A DNA stretch of 53,420 nt from Candidatus Brocadia sp. (GCA_011525665.1 WYAU01000072.1:1-53420); one strand, 5' to 3'. Numbered from the stretch's first letter, positions 28,213-37,419 are shown. Numbers and translations: made by a program. Notes: generated by a model not told the origin, from the letters alone.

Positions 28213-28887
28213 TCACTTCCCCTTATTTGTTTTTGCCTTTTCTTCGTGTAAAGAATTGTCTCCGGGGTTTTGTGAGACAAACAGCTTTGTAGGTTCCGGG
28301 ACCGGACGCAGGCTAAGATTGTCATACCATCCTGCAACCTGTCCGTGCATCCAATCTTGCCTGGTTTCCGTAAAGACGGTGATTACGTCTTTTGATGGTA
28401 TAATCATAAGAGCAAATTCCATCCATAAAGAAGTGGTATTGCCAGCGATATAATTTTTGTTTGTCGTGGTAAAAGCGAGTGCAGGGTTCCAGGCGCCGTC
28501 TAAAATGCCGATGATGGTAACATCTCCAATATCATCGCCATAAAATGCAAGATGTCCGGTTAAAATATAGGGGGTATTTACGATTACCCTAACTTCCTGA
28601 TAGAGTCCGCCCCGTGCGGTTCCGTGAAAACCCACCTGCTGCGCCAGAGCAAAGAAACCGCTCGTCGTAGGCGGTAGAGGATTTCCAATGGTACCGGGGA
28701 TAGCGATGGTTATATGGGCGGGTGATTCTACGGGTGCCCCGTCTCCATCCCACGGGAAGGTCTCCCAGTATTTCCAACCCGTAATGTCTCCCGTTTCAAA
28801 ATCCCCGTTTTTCAGAAGTTCAGCGGCAGGCGATTGCCGGAGGATGCAGAAACTAAGAATGAATAAGATGAACAGGACGAATCTCAT
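28213..28887 (-). CDS. Secreted protein, beta-rich, carbohydrate-binding-like
   Basis: 224 residues from the ATG at 28885-28887. That start gives a clean signal peptide (MRFVLFILFILSFCIL, cleavage near SPAAE); the frame extends 38 codons further upstream through a GC-rich repeat. The mature part opens ELLKNGDFETGDITGWKYWE, a pattern seen at the start of jelly-roll carbohydrate-binding and PEP-CTERM-type surface proteins, and includes LWMEFALMIIPSKD and VAGWYDNLSLRPVPEP. No PEP-CTERM tail is present. It probably lies on the cell surface or in the periplasm. The ligand is unknown. Confidence 0.6.
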   Translation of the reverse strand: MRFVLFILFILSFCILRQSPAAELLKNGDFETGDITGWKYWETFPWDGDGAPVESPAHITIAIPGTIGNPLPPTTSGFFALAQQVGFHGTARGGLYQEVRVIVNTPYILTGHLAFYGDDIGDVTIIGILDGAWNPALAFTTTNKNYIAGNTTSLWMEFALMIIPSKDVITVFTETRQDWMHGQVAGWYDNLSLRPVPEPTKLFVSQNPGDNSLHEEKAKTNKGK

Positions 28888-28929
28888 TGTGCATATATAT
28901 GCAATTATTTTGCAGGAGGAAATTTCAAA

Positions 28930-28970
28930 CACCCCATAATCCCCCTCGAAACGGGGAGAAATAGGGGGAA
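28930..28970. repeat. GC-rich palindromic repeat (CCCC/GGGG type)
   Basis: ACCCCATAATCCCCCTCGA is followed by ACGGGGAGAAATAGGGGGA. It has the same build as the element at 3392-3441. It lies just upstream of the secreted-protein gene and partly explains the open frame that extends from it. Confidence 0.5.
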
Positions 28971-29007
28971 AGTCGCTGAAGACGCCATTATAATTGCCCA
29001 CTGTCGT

Positions 29008-30033
29008 CTACTTTCGGCTTGGTTTTAATCTTTTATACGTTGCGTATGCTTCATCGGCTTCTTCTTTCATACCTTTTTTATCATAGACAATGCTCAGGTT
29101 GAAGTGGGCAATGGCACAGTTCGGGTCTGCATCGATGGCCTTTTTATACTCCTCGATTGCCTCATCATACATTCCCTTTCTGAGGTAAAGATCGCCTATT
29201 TCATTGTGAACCTCAGGGGTATGTGCGCTAAGTTTATACGGGGAAGAGTCAGTTCTTCCCGGTGGGGACAGCTTTTGTTTTTCAGATGGTTTGGGTTCAG
29301 GGGATGCGACCCTCCTCGGCACTACCAGAGGTACGGACACGGTTGCCATCTTGATTTCTCCGGCGCGAAGCAGGCTGAGTTTGGCCTCCTTGCCGGCGGT
29401 TCTTTCGACCGACTCTTTAAAAGAGGCCGTGTTTTCGATTTTTTCTCCGTCCCACCCGGTTATAAGGTCTTCTACCTTAATACCCGCATGTGCCGCAATA
29501 CTTCCCGGCATAATGTTAACGACCAATACGCCCGTCTGCGCTTTTTTAAATCCAAACCACTCCTTGTTTTCTTTGGTAAGATTACATAAAAGAAGCCCCA
29601 AAGAGTCGTGGGATTCCAAAAACACAATTGCCGTACCCTTACACCACGATGTATGTCTCACACCGTAATCAGTTCCCCCCAGTTCACCGTATCCTGCCCA
29701 TGATTTCGAGGCCCCCGTGTCATATTGGATATTAATCACCGCCTGAGCACCCACTGCTCGCGCCTTTTCCCTTATTTTGGAGGCGAGGATATCGTGTCCG
29801 GAAAAGCCGAACTCACCAAGGCTGACTTCGCCTAATTTTTTGTATGTAACGTCAATATCACCCGTACACACAAATATCTCTTCATCTCTCTGCATATCGG
29901 AAGATTGTGTGCCCTTTTTCGGTTCAAGGGTTGATTCCTCCCTTTTAAAGGGGGATATCTTTTTCAAATAATCAGTCGAACCACATCCTGTTACGAGGAC
30001 AAGCGCAATCACGAAAGCTGTTTTAATATTCAT
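29008..30033 (-). CDS. Lipoprotein with PDZ and TPR domains
   Basis: 341 residues. The signal peptide ends in a lipobox (LVTGC), so the mature protein would be lipid-anchored at Cys17. After a linker comes an alpha/beta region (GHDILASKIREKARAVGAQAVINIQYD) as in heavy-metal-binding YbjQ-like proteins. A PDZ domain follows (about 165-235; GVLVVNIMPGSIAAHAGIKVEDLI), and the C-terminus holds two TPR units (EIGDLYLRKGMYDEAIEEYKK, AHFNLSIVYDKKGMKEEADE). It is likely a periplasmic scaffold or protein-quality factor. It ends 8 bases after the small membrane gene on the same strand, in a run with the U32 gene. Confidence 0.75.
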   Translation of the reverse strand: MNIKTAFVIALVLVTGCGSTDYLKKISPFKREESTLEPKKGTQSSDMQRDEEIFVCTGDIDVTYKKLGEVSLGEFGFSGHDILASKIREKARAVGAQAVINIQYDTGASKSWAGYGELGGTDYGVRHTSWCKGTAIVFLESHDSLGLLLCNLTKENKEWFGFKKAQTGVLVVNIMPGSIAAHAGIKVEDLITGWDGEKIENTASFKESVERTAGKEAKLSLLRAGEIKMATVSVPLVVPRRVASPEPKPSEKQKLSPPGRTDSSPYKLSAHTPEVHNEIGDLYLRKGMYDEAIEEYKKAIDADPNCAIAHFNLSIVYDKKGMKEEADEAYATYKRLKPSRK

Positions 30034-30040
30034 TCTTCCC

Positions 30041-30289
30041 CTATGTCTTCTTTCTTTTCAACTGTGTTCTTATTTTTGATTCCATTTTAGCACAATAGCG
30101 ATTGTAGAATTTTGTCTTTTTCAGCTTATTGACAAGAAAAGGTTTTCCGGGAAAGTTTGTGATATATAATCCTGCCAGGATTGTAAACAGTCCCGGTCCC
30201 GGTGTAAAGATCATCATGCAGCCAATAATGACAAGGCAAATGCCGCCGGTATTCTTCGCAACGTTCTTTATCGTCTTTTTCATCCGCAT
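30041..30289 (-). CDS. Small PGPGW-type membrane protein
   Basis: 82 residues. One or two hydrophobic segments surround the motif TPGPGLFTILAGLYI, close to the PGPGW motif of a small putative transmembrane family. The C-terminus is strongly basic (KMESKIRTQLKRKKT). Its ATG overlaps the end of the U32 gene by 10 bases, indicating translational coupling. Function unknown. Confidence 0.7.
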   Translation of the reverse strand: MRMKKTIKNVAKNTGGICLVIIGCMMIFTPGPGLFTILAGLYITNFPGKPFLVNKLKKTKFYNRYCAKMESKIRTQLKRKKT

Positions 30290-31521
30290 TTCCTGAGCAT
30301 AAAATATTTTTGGACAGGACGCGACATCTTTATCAGTACCTTTTGTCCGGCGTGCGCAGTTTCAATGGACTCGTGGCATTCGTTTCTGATGTCCCTGAGT
30401 ACCTGGGTAAAATCTTCACTCAAGCGCATCCCCATTATTTCTACGGAAGTGTTGCCCAAAAACCTGTTTTTTACCTGTATCTCTGCCACGTCACCGGAAA
30501 GGACATTATCAATCATGCCGAGATAGTCATATTCCGTGGCGGAGAAATTTCCGGTATGCGTTGTCTGACTCTGATAGCCTCGATTTCCGAAAAAGAATCC
30601 CGCTCCGTATTCCCTGTGACTTACCTTTTCAAGCTCGGATAACCATCTTGGCTCATATATATAAGTAGGGGGGTCTGCAAAATAACGGTCCAATGCCTCC
30701 CGGTACACCCGCGTTACCGCGGCGACGTAATACGGGCTCTTCATACGCCCTTCGATCTTCCATGCCGACACGCCTGCATGAGCCAGTTCGGGGATATACT
30801 GAATCATGCAGAGGTCCCGGGAACTCAGGATAAATGTGCCGCTTTCATCTTCCACAATCGGATATGTTTCGTTTGGCCGTTTTTCCTCTTTCAAGACGTA
30901 TTGCCACCGGCACGAATGGGAGCAATCTCCCAGATTGGCGTGCCGGTTGGTCATAAAGCTGCTCAGGAGACAACGCCCGGAATATGACATGCACATGGCG
31001 CCATGTATGAACACCTCGGTCTCTGTGTGTGAATTGTCCGTGATTTCTTTAATTTCCCCCAGGGTCAACTCGCGGGCGAGAACCACCCGTTTCACTCCGT
31101 GTTGTTGCCAGAACTCAACGGATTTTATATTGGTGGTATTGGCCTGTGTGCTCAGATGTATGGGGATATGCGGGGCAATTTCCCGAACTGTCAGAAAAAT
31201 GCCCGGATCTGAAACGATCACGGCATCAATCGGGATTTCTGCAAGCCTTTCCAGATAAGAACGTATTCCGGAAGTATGATAATTGCGGGCAAAGATGTTC
31301 AGGGCGATATAAATTTTCCTCCCTCGTTCGTGAACCCAGTCTGTTGCCTCCCGGATTTCCGGCAACGTCAGATTTGAAGCGCCCATACGCAGGTTAAAAC
31401 CTTCTCCCCCCGCATAGACAGCATCAGCGCCATATTCAATCGCTGTTTTGAGTTTTTCAATATCGCCCGCAGGCGCAACGAGTTCCGGTTTTTTGTATGA
31501 CGAGTTGTTTGTGTGAACCAT
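30280..31521 (-). CDS. U32 peptidase-family protein (tRNA hydroxylation TrhP/RlhA-like)
   Basis: 413 residues with the U32 layout: PELVAPAGDIEKLKTAIEYGADAVYAGG at the N-terminus, then the signature EVFIHGAMCMSYSGRCLLSSF and NLGDCSHSCRWQY, giving four conserved Cys. The end region is SAWKIEGRMKSPYYVA. Members once called collagenases include enzymes that hydroxylate tRNA or rRNA bases using prephenate. RNA modification is therefore more likely than proteolysis, by family. The length is typical. It heads a run with the PGPGW protein and the PDZ/TPR lipoprotein. Confidence 0.88.
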   Translation of the reverse strand: MVHTNNSSYKKPELVAPAGDIEKLKTAIEYGADAVYAGGEGFNLRMGASNLTLPEIREATDWVHERGRKIYIALNIFARNYHTSGIRSYLERLAEIPIDAVIVSDPGIFLTVREIAPHIPIHLSTQANTTNIKSVEFWQQHGVKRVVLARELTLGEIKEITDNSHTETEVFIHGAMCMSYSGRCLLSSFMTNRHANLGDCSHSCRWQYVLKEEKRPNETYPIVEDESGTFILSSRDLCMIQYIPELAHAGVSAWKIEGRMKSPYYVAAVTRVYREALDRYFADPPTYIYEPRWLSELEKVSHREYGAGFFFGNRGYQSQTTHTGNFSATEYDYLGMIDNVLSGDVAEIQVKNRFLGNTSVEIMGMRLSEDFTQVLRDIRNECHESIETAHAGQKVLIKMSRPVQKYFMLRKCG

Positions 31522-31571
31522 ATAATTTCTACCTTTTAAACCCCGCCTTAATGTAAATTATCGCAGATGTT

Positions 31572-32909
31572 TTATGGGCACCCAAGACATACCAATAAAA
31601 TTCCCGTGCCAATAGGCATAAATAAATTATCCAGTGATCTCAGAGGCAATGACTCTATTATACTGGAAAAGAATGCGGCGAGTAAAGCCGGGAAGATGGG
31701 TAAATAAATATACCCACACAGGAAGGCCACTAAGAGGGCAGCCAAAGAGCCTTCCACACTCTTTTTCACATTATAAGGGATACGATGGTTACCAAAACTC
31801 CTCCCTGCTATTGTAGCAGCGGTATCGGCAAATGCAACAATCCATATAACGGCGCTTGCGATAGCTGCAGGGAAAAACAGTGTGGAGAGAATAGCACCCA
31901 GGACTAAAGTTACCGGCCCAAAAGCAAAACCGCGTTCTTCCAGCTTGCGGATACTTGACCTTGTTATACCTCCGAGCAAAGGGAATGAGTAACCGTTTAC
32001 CCGCAGACATTCAGAGATCATATAAACTACCAGGAGGGAAAAAAGAACAAAAAGTGTTGTGTGGTAAATGAAGCCTGAAAAGAAAGGCACGAAAGCGATA
32101 AGGATATGCAAAAGTTTTCTTCTGATTTCCTGATGCCACGAATGGGCAAACTGTTTCCGCATACCCGCAAACAGGGTCTTATACGTATCGGCATCTTCAA
32201 TGTCCATAATATCAAGCATCTCGGACATGTTTCCGCTGTCGATTAAATACTGTGCCCGCTGACGAACGGCGTAATGCGCATTGACGCCGACAGCAATGGA
32301 TGCTTTGTGCATAATGTCAAGATTGTTGCGGTCATCAACAAGGACAACCGTATCCCGCCAGGCAAGATTATTTTTTTTCTGTATCTCTTCGATGAGCCTT
32401 CTTTTCCCATCAGGTTGGGAAAGTTCTCCAAACACCTCACCCGTCAATCGATTATTCCTTGTGCCGATCTCCAGTCCGTGTCCGCTGTTCGCCGAGAGTT
32501 TTGCCGCTAGGTCTTTTACAAAAAAATCCGGCACTCCGCTGCTTATGAGAACTACATCATAGCCATGTTTACGCAGCGTCTCAATTGTTTCCTTGGCATG
32601 CTTTATTATGGGAATTTTTTTGTAAACTGTTTGAACTTGTTCGAGTGTAATGCCTTTAAAGCGGGCATATATCCGTGTGGTCAGTTCCCGTATAGATATT
32701 CTGTTCATATTGAAAAGAAGGCACAGCATAGCCGTTCGTATATAAACCAATATTCCGAGGAAACGCGCTACGTGTAAAATGAATTGCCCCTTGAACAGGA
32801 CGCCATCGACATCCAGGATAATGAGTTTTTTCACTCCCGGTTGCGGAGAGAGGAAAGCAGCAGAGATGGCCTGGCTATGACTGGTCTGCGCTGCGGGTAT
32901 ATTTACCAT
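31572..32909 (-). CDS. HAD-family phosphatase fused to a phytol/dolichol kinase-like membrane domain
   Basis: 445 residues. The N-terminal part (about 25-225) is a HAD phosphatase: motif I ILDVDGVLF (Asp33, Asp35), motif II VVLISSGVP and motif IV VVLVDDRNNLDIM, SerB/HAD-IB-like. The C-terminal part (about 250-445) has six or seven membrane segments and the CTP-dependent lipid kinase pattern: RRKLLHI near its start and FADTAATIAGRSFGNHRIPYN then KKSVEGSLAALLVAF. Together they could dephosphorylate one compound and phosphorylate an isoprenoid alcohol or recycle a lipid carrier. That is inference. Proteins of either half alone are common; the fusion is less so. Confidence 0.8.
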   Translation of the reverse strand: MVNIPAAQTSHSQAISAAFLSPQPGVKKLIILDVDGVLFKGQFILHVARFLGILVYIRTAMLCLLFNMNRISIRELTTRIYARFKGITLEQVQTVYKKIPIIKHAKETIETLRKHGYDVVLISSGVPDFFVKDLAAKLSANSGHGLEIGTRNNRLTGEVFGELSQPDGKRRLIEEIQKKNNLAWRDTVVLVDDRNNLDIMHKASIAVGVNAHYAVRQRAQYLIDSGNMSEMLDIMDIEDADTYKTLFAGMRKQFAHSWHQEIRRKLLHILIAFVPFFSGFIYHTTLFVLFSLLVVYMISECLRVNGYSFPLLGGITRSSIRKLEERGFAFGPVTLVLGAILSTLFFPAAIASAVIWIVAFADTAATIAGRSFGNHRIPYNVKKSVEGSLAALLVAFLCGYIYLPIFPALLAAFFSSIIESLPLRSLDNLFMPIGTGILLVCLGCP

Positions 32910-32933
32910 CTGCTTCTTTTGAAATCGGGTGAA

Positions 32934-33176
32934 TCAAAATATCCCCCCTACAATCCGTTTGACAATGCCGAGGCCAATGAATACAATCACGGGGGAAAAA
33001 TCTATACCTCGCAGGGGAGGGATGAGTCTTCGTACGGGATTCAACACGGGATCCGTAATTTTGTAGAGAAATTGTATTGCCTGGTTATAAGGATTGTGCG
33101 GTACCCATGAGAGTACAATCCGAATGAGCAGTGCAATTTCGTAAAGGCTAATGAGTTTACCAAGAAGATCTCCCAT
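32934..33176 (-). CDS. YggT family membrane protein
   Basis: 80 residues with two hydrophobic segments around the YggT core: LYEIALLIRIVLSWVPHNP, then FLYKITDPVLNPVRRLIPPLRGIDFSPVIVFIGL. The length and motif order are those of a single-unit YggT protein. The role is not firmly known; links to cell division and osmotic tolerance have been proposed for the family. It lies 24 bases upstream of the HAD/kinase fusion, on the same strand. Confidence 0.85.
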   Translation of the reverse strand: MGDLLGKLISLYEIALLIRIVLSWVPHNPYNQAIQFLYKITDPVLNPVRRLIPPLRGIDFSPVIVFIGLGIVKRIVGGIF

Positions 33177-33381
33177 GCAACGACTCCTTTTTGTTTTGAA
33201 ATGCGGGAAGAGTTTTTATGTGCCAATGATACTCAAACGGAGAGAATTTTAACACAGGTCAAGGCAGAGAGCAACAAAAATAAATATACGGAAGTGTTGA
33301 TGAGATGATTACTTGAAATGGGGGATACAACATGATAAAATTAAAGTGTAATATCCGGGCAAGTATTGTAGAGATAATGAA

Positions 33382-33960
33382 TTGAAGATCAGAAGCCACT
33401 CTATAGGGATTAAGGCAATTACCCAGATTATTTTAGATGAAATCCACTCTGTACTCGAAAAGATTGATGAGAAAGCTTACGAAGCGTTTGTCTCAAACAT
33501 TCTTAGTGCAAAAAACGTTTTTGTCACGGGGCAGGGGCGATCCGGTCTGGTATCCCGTACCTTTGCTATGAGGCTTACCCATATCGGCTTAAATGCGTAC
33601 TGTGTTGGTGATGCCACAACCCCTAACATCGACAGGGGAGACCTGCTCATCGCATGCAGTAGTTCCGGCAGCACACACATTACCCGGTATATTGCAGGGT
33701 TGGCAAGAAAGGCCAGTGCGACCGTAGTTGCGGTAACCTCCCACAAAAACTCCCCCCTTGCGGGACAGGCGGATATCGTCATAGAACTGCCTGTCCGGGA
33801 AGTGAGCACCAATTATAAAAATAACGGATCCGTTCAATTTCGCAGTACGCTCTTCGAGCAGGCATGTCTGGTGTATTTGGACGGGATCATTCTTTCCCTG
33901 GTAAAAAGACTGAACAGCTCTGAAAATGAGATGCACCGGAGACATTCCAATCTGGAATAA
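33382..33960 (+). CDS. hxlB: SIS-domain 6-phospho-3-hexuloisomerase
   Basis: 192 residues with a TTG start; the ATG seven bases upstream is in another frame and stops at once. The SIS fold shows VFVTGQGRSGLVSRTFAMRL, then LIACSSSGSTHITRYIAGLARK and VVAVTSHKNSPLA, which match 6-phospho-3-hexuloisomerases (fructose 6-phosphate from hexulose 6-phosphate in the ribulose monophosphate route). The partner synthase HxlA is not in the window, so the role may be pentose supply or formaldehyde handling. It is an isolated plus-strand gene among minus-strand ones. Confidence 0.8.
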   Translation: MKIRSHSIGIKAITQIILDEIHSVLEKIDEKAYEAFVSNILSAKNVFVTGQGRSGLVSRTFAMRLTHIGLNAYCVGDATTPNIDRGDLLIACSSSGSTHITRYIAGLARKASATVVAVTSHKNSPLAGQADIVIELPVREVSTNYKNNGSVQFRSTLFEQACLVYLDGIILSLVKRLNSSENEMHRRHSNLE

Positions 33961-34047
33961 GTCCTGTGCTGGCGACATCAACAAACGGGAGATAATGTTG
34001 GGTTTTGTACCCCAACGCAACCTACTCCATTCAATTTTTGTCTAAGG

Positions 34048-34084
34048 GGTGGATTAATGCGTTGGTTTTTACGTCGAATCCACC
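34048..34084. repeat. Palindromic repeat GGTGGATT...AATCCACC, copy 2
   Basis: A 37-base element, the same length as the copy at 17846-17882. Arms are GGTGGATT and AATCCACC. It is preceded at 33995-34022 by another palindrome-like stretch (GTTGGGTTTTGTACCCCAAC). Both lie between the hxlB stop and the end of the hybrid kinase gene. Confidence 0.6.
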
Positions 34085-34120
34085 CTCACGGAATTTGTAA
34101 ATGGTGACGATGCTTTTCCT

Positions 34121-36184
34121 TCAGTGCTTCTTTAAAGTAGCAATATCGCTCAGGAAACGCTCTTTGGAATATGTCCCCTTCCTCATCACCAGGGAAACAG
34201 AGCGGTTCAGCTTTTCCTTATCTTCCCGGGTTAAATCCTTCGCTGTAACCACAATAACAGGAATCGTATTTGTTTCGGGGGAGTTTTTTAATCTGTCAAC
34301 CACATCAAATCCACTAATTTCAGGCATCATCAAGTCGAGAAGGATTACATCCGGTTTATCGTGAAAGGCCTTGTCGATTCCGTCTTTTCCTCCATAAGCC
34401 TTGAGAACCTCGTATCCTTCGGAAACCAGAAGCGTGCTGAGCAATTCGACCGATTTAGGTTCATCGTCGATAATCAGCACCCGGGTATGCAAGGCATCGA
34501 CAACGGGCGGTAATTTGTACGAAGCGAGTTTGGATAAGAGTTCGCTTCTGTTTACGGGTTTGCAGAGGTAATCGGTCGCGCCGAGCCCGAAGCCGATATC
34601 CTTATTATCGATAATCGATACAACGAGGACGGGAATATCTTTAACATCTTTATCTTCTTTTAGCTCATTTAACACCTCCCAGCCGTCTTTCCTGGGAAGC
34701 ATTACATCCAGGGTGATGGCAAAAGGCTTGAATGCTCTGGCCTTGTGAAGCGCCTCTTCTCCGTCAAATGCAGAAATTGTCTTATAGCCGGATTTATTTA
34801 AAAAAACGCAGAGTAATTCATTGGTTTTCGGATCGTCTTCTACCACAAGAACAGTCTCCTGTTCCGCCGGTTTCCCGGGTAAAAGAAATTCCTCTTTTCT
34901 CCTTTCCAGTCGTACGGATGGTTTTGCGGGCAGTGTAAAATAAAAGGTACTGCCGGCTCCCACCGTGCTTTCAAATCCAATACTGCCTCCGTGCATCTCG
35001 ACTAATTTTTTTGTAAGGGCAAGGCCCAGCCCCGTCCCTTCATATTTACGGGAATAAGAGCTGTCAACCTGTTTAAACTCCTCAAAGATCTTCGGGAAAT
35101 CTTCGGGAGCAATCCCGATGCCTGTGTCGGCAACACGAACTTCGATAAAATCCCCTTCGTTTTTAAATGATTTTGTGTATATGGCAATCCTTCCGTTTTC
35201 CGGGGTGAATTTGATGGCGTTGGAAAGCAGGTTATAGAGCATTTGCTTGAACTTAACGGGGTCCGCACGGAGGCGGTCGGCAGGATCGTGGAGATTTGTT
35301 TCAATTGCCAGCGATTTCTTCTGGGAGAGGCCTTTTAGTGTCGTTAAGACGGCATCAATCGCGCCGCCAATCTCGAACTCTTCGTATCTTAACTCCATTT
35401 TTCCCGATTCCACCTTGGAAAGATCCAGAATGTCATTGATCATCTGAAGGAGATGGTTGCCGCTGCTGTGGATGTCCGTAACGAAACCCAACTGCTCGTC
35501 GTTCAAATCTCCGCACAACTTGTCCCGAAGCACTTCCGAAAAACCGATAATCGCATTTAATGGGGTGCGCAGTTCATGGGACATGTTGGCAAGAAACTCA
35601 CTCTTGGACCTGTTGGCAGCTTCAATCTTTTTGTTTTGTATCCCGGTAAGTCGCACCTTTTCCTCCAGCGCGGCGTGGTAACTGTGGATGTAGGTGTCTA
35701 TGGCCAGCTGCATATCCAGATTCATGATCTTATCCAAAACCAGGATATAATCGGTAATCTTTTCAGGCTGGTCTTTGTACGTTTCAATAATAAGCGGATA
35801 AAGGAGCCTGTGGTAGAGGCAATATGCCCCGATGTACCAGGTGGGGTGCAGGTCTATGCGGTCGTGAGTCTTACCGACATTTAGCCGATGCTCAAAGTAT
35901 TTTTCGTCATAATTTCCCTCGGTGAGCATCAGGAGATATTCCTTTTGCGTGCGCCTGACCTTTTTGATGGTCTCTTCATCCGATAAAAAGGTCTTTGTCT
36001 CCCGGAATCGGAGAAGGTGGGCATAAAACTTATCTATTACGTCATCGGCGTGCCGATGAATAAGTCCTTTCAATTCTTTGAGCAGGGTCACGTCTCGTTC
36101 GGTAAAATCCAAAAAGTCCTTACGGACCCTACGTTCCTGTTCGCTGAGGCTTAGCTCATTAACAGGCATAATGTGTTCTTCCAT
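34121..36184 (-). CDS. Globin-coupled hybrid histidine kinase with two receiver domains
   Basis: 687 residues. The N-terminal 175 form a protoglobin sensor domain (FLDFTERDVTLLKELKG, then LNVGKTHDRIDLHPTWYIGAY with the likely proximal His107). HisKA has phospho-His203 (ANMSHELRTPLNAIIGF). The HATPase boxes are FNLLSNAIKFTPENG-like, DTGIGIAPED and GTGLGLAL. Two receiver domains follow: TVLVVEDD with phospho-Asp in FAITLDVMLP, and RVLIIDDE with Asp in VILLDLMMP. It is probably an oxygen, NO or redox sensor, by family. No output domain is attached. Its kinase core is very like that of the Amt fusion. An ATG five codons in is an alternative start. Confidence 0.9.
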   Translation of the reverse strand: MEEHIMPVNELSLSEQERRVRKDFLDFTERDVTLLKELKGLIHRHADDVIDKFYAHLLRFRETKTFLSDEETIKKVRRTQKEYLLMLTEGNYDEKYFEHRLNVGKTHDRIDLHPTWYIGAYCLYHRLLYPLIIETYKDQPEKITDYILVLDKIMNLDMQLAIDTYIHSYHAALEEKVRLTGIQNKKIEAANRSKSEFLANMSHELRTPLNAIIGFSEVLRDKLCGDLNDEQLGFVTDIHSSGNHLLQMINDILDLSKVESGKMELRYEEFEIGGAIDAVLTTLKGLSQKKSLAIETNLHDPADRLRADPVKFKQMLYNLLSNAIKFTPENGRIAIYTKSFKNEGDFIEVRVADTGIGIAPEDFPKIFEEFKQVDSSYSRKYEGTGLGLALTKKLVEMHGGSIGFESTVGAGSTFYFTLPAKPSVRLERRKEEFLLPGKPAEQETVLVVEDDPKTNELLCVFLNKSGYKTISAFDGEEALHKARAFKPFAITLDVMLPRKDGWEVLNELKEDKDVKDIPVLVVSIIDNKDIGFGLGATDYLCKPVNRSELLSKLASYKLPPVVDALHTRVLIIDDEPKSVELLSTLLVSEGYEVLKAYGGKDGIDKAFHDKPDVILLDLMMPEISGFDVVDRLKNSPETNTIPVIVVTAKDLTREDKEKLNRSVSLVMRKGTYSKERFLSDIATLKKH

Positions 36185-36279
36185 GATGGAGAAATGAATT
36201 TGAGGTTTTTAAAAACTGAATTAGAATTAATGCGGATATTTTACCACAACGTCTCACGAATGATAAGGAGAAACTGGCG

Positions 36280-37302
36280 TTAATACAACGGTTGGGTGGG
36301 ATAAATGCGCCACTTATCGGAGGGGTGTTTGTAAAACTCTCTCTTGATTCCGCCAAAAGACTCTGTTCGGGCGAGCAGCATGGACTGGTCTTGTTCCGAA
36401 ATGTTCTTAAACCCGCATGCAAAAGCCACATTCTCTTTGAGCTGTTCAATACTGTCCATGCCTGAAACTAAAGTGCTGACGGGCTGATTCCAGGCAAAAT
36501 ACAAGCATTCTTTTACCGTGGCGACTTTATCTTCCAGTAATATGCCGTTTGCCGTTGTTTTCATTGCAAGAATCCCTATGTCGTATTTCACGGCTTCCGG
36601 AATGACCTGTCGAACAAAACTCAGATAATGCGGATCCACGAGATTCACGGGCATTTGCACCGTCTCGATGATGTGGTGGTGTTTTTGAATGGCCTTTGCG
36701 AGCACTTCGGGGTTTCGATGTCCGGTAATCCCCACGTGGAGAATCTTTCCTTCTTTCTTTGCCTGCAGCGCAGCCTCTGTGGCTCCACCTGCCCGGAAAA
36801 TGGCATCTGCATCATCCTTCGTTTGCACGTCATGAAACTGCCATAAATCGAGATAGTCGGTTTGCAGCCGTTTGAGGCTTTCGTGCAATTCATTCAGCGC
36901 TGTAGTCCTGTCCCGTCCCCGGCTCTTGGTCATGACAAATGCCTTGTCCCGCCTGTCCTTTAATGCCTTTCCCAGACGCCTCTCGCTCTCGCCTTTATTG
37001 TAACTCCAGGCAGAATCGAAAAAATTAACGCCTTCGTCAAGTGCGGTATGAATCATCCGGATGGCGTAACGCTCGTCTCGCATCCGACCAAGGTGGTAAC
37101 CTCCGGCACAAAGCATGGAAACCATCTTATTGGTTTTACCCAGTAGACGTTTCGGCACGCCTTCCTCATTTTCATGGAGCGAAGGAGAAGAGACAAGACC
37201 TAAAGTGAAACTTTTGGGGAAATTCTTCGTAAATCCCGCTCCACAGGCAATAGCGAAAGTACCTTTAAGAAAATCCCTGCGATTAGTAAAGTTGTTTTTC
37301 AT
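36280..37302 (-). CDS. Tat-exported aldo/keto reductase
   Basis: 340 residues from the ATG at 37300-37302. A twin-arginine signal (NRRDFLKGTFAIACGAGF) precedes an aldo/keto reductase barrel. Visible residues are FFDSAWSYNKGESERRLGKAL (catalytic Asp and Tyr), FVMTKSRGRD (Lys) and DLWQFHDV (His). The C-terminal part LKENVAFACGF lacks the Cys-rich ferredoxin tail of some exported members. AKRs use NADPH, which is not expected outside the cytosol, so an exported form implies another cofactor source or cofactor bound before export. The upstream ATGs have no better ribosome site. Confidence 0.8.
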   Translation of the reverse strand: MKNNFTNRRDFLKGTFAIACGAGFTKNFPKSFTLGLVSSPSLHENEEGVPKRLLGKTNKMVSMLCAGGYHLGRMRDERYAIRMIHTALDEGVNFFDSAWSYNKGESERRLGKALKDRRDKAFVMTKSRGRDRTTALNELHESLKRLQTDYLDLWQFHDVQTKDDADAIFRAGGATEAALQAKKEGKILHVGITGHRNPEVLAKAIQKHHHIIETVQMPVNLVDPHYLSFVRQVIPEAVKYDIGILAMKTTANGILLEDKVATVKECLYFAWNQPVSTLVSGMDSIEQLKENVAFACGFKNISEQDQSMLLARTESFGGIKREFYKHPSDKWRIYPTQPLY

Positions 37303-37419
37303 ACGTGTCATCAAGCGACAGTGAGTCATCCCACCCATAAGACATCGTCGTGAGCTTAGTCAAACGATTGCTTCTGGCTGGAGTTTACCCTGAGTAATAA
37401 CGAAGGGCCTGTGCAATGA

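Noticed and set aside
28213-28887. PEP-CTERM sorting signal on the secreted protein
   Set aside because: VPEP occurs, but no hydrophobic segment and basic end follow it.
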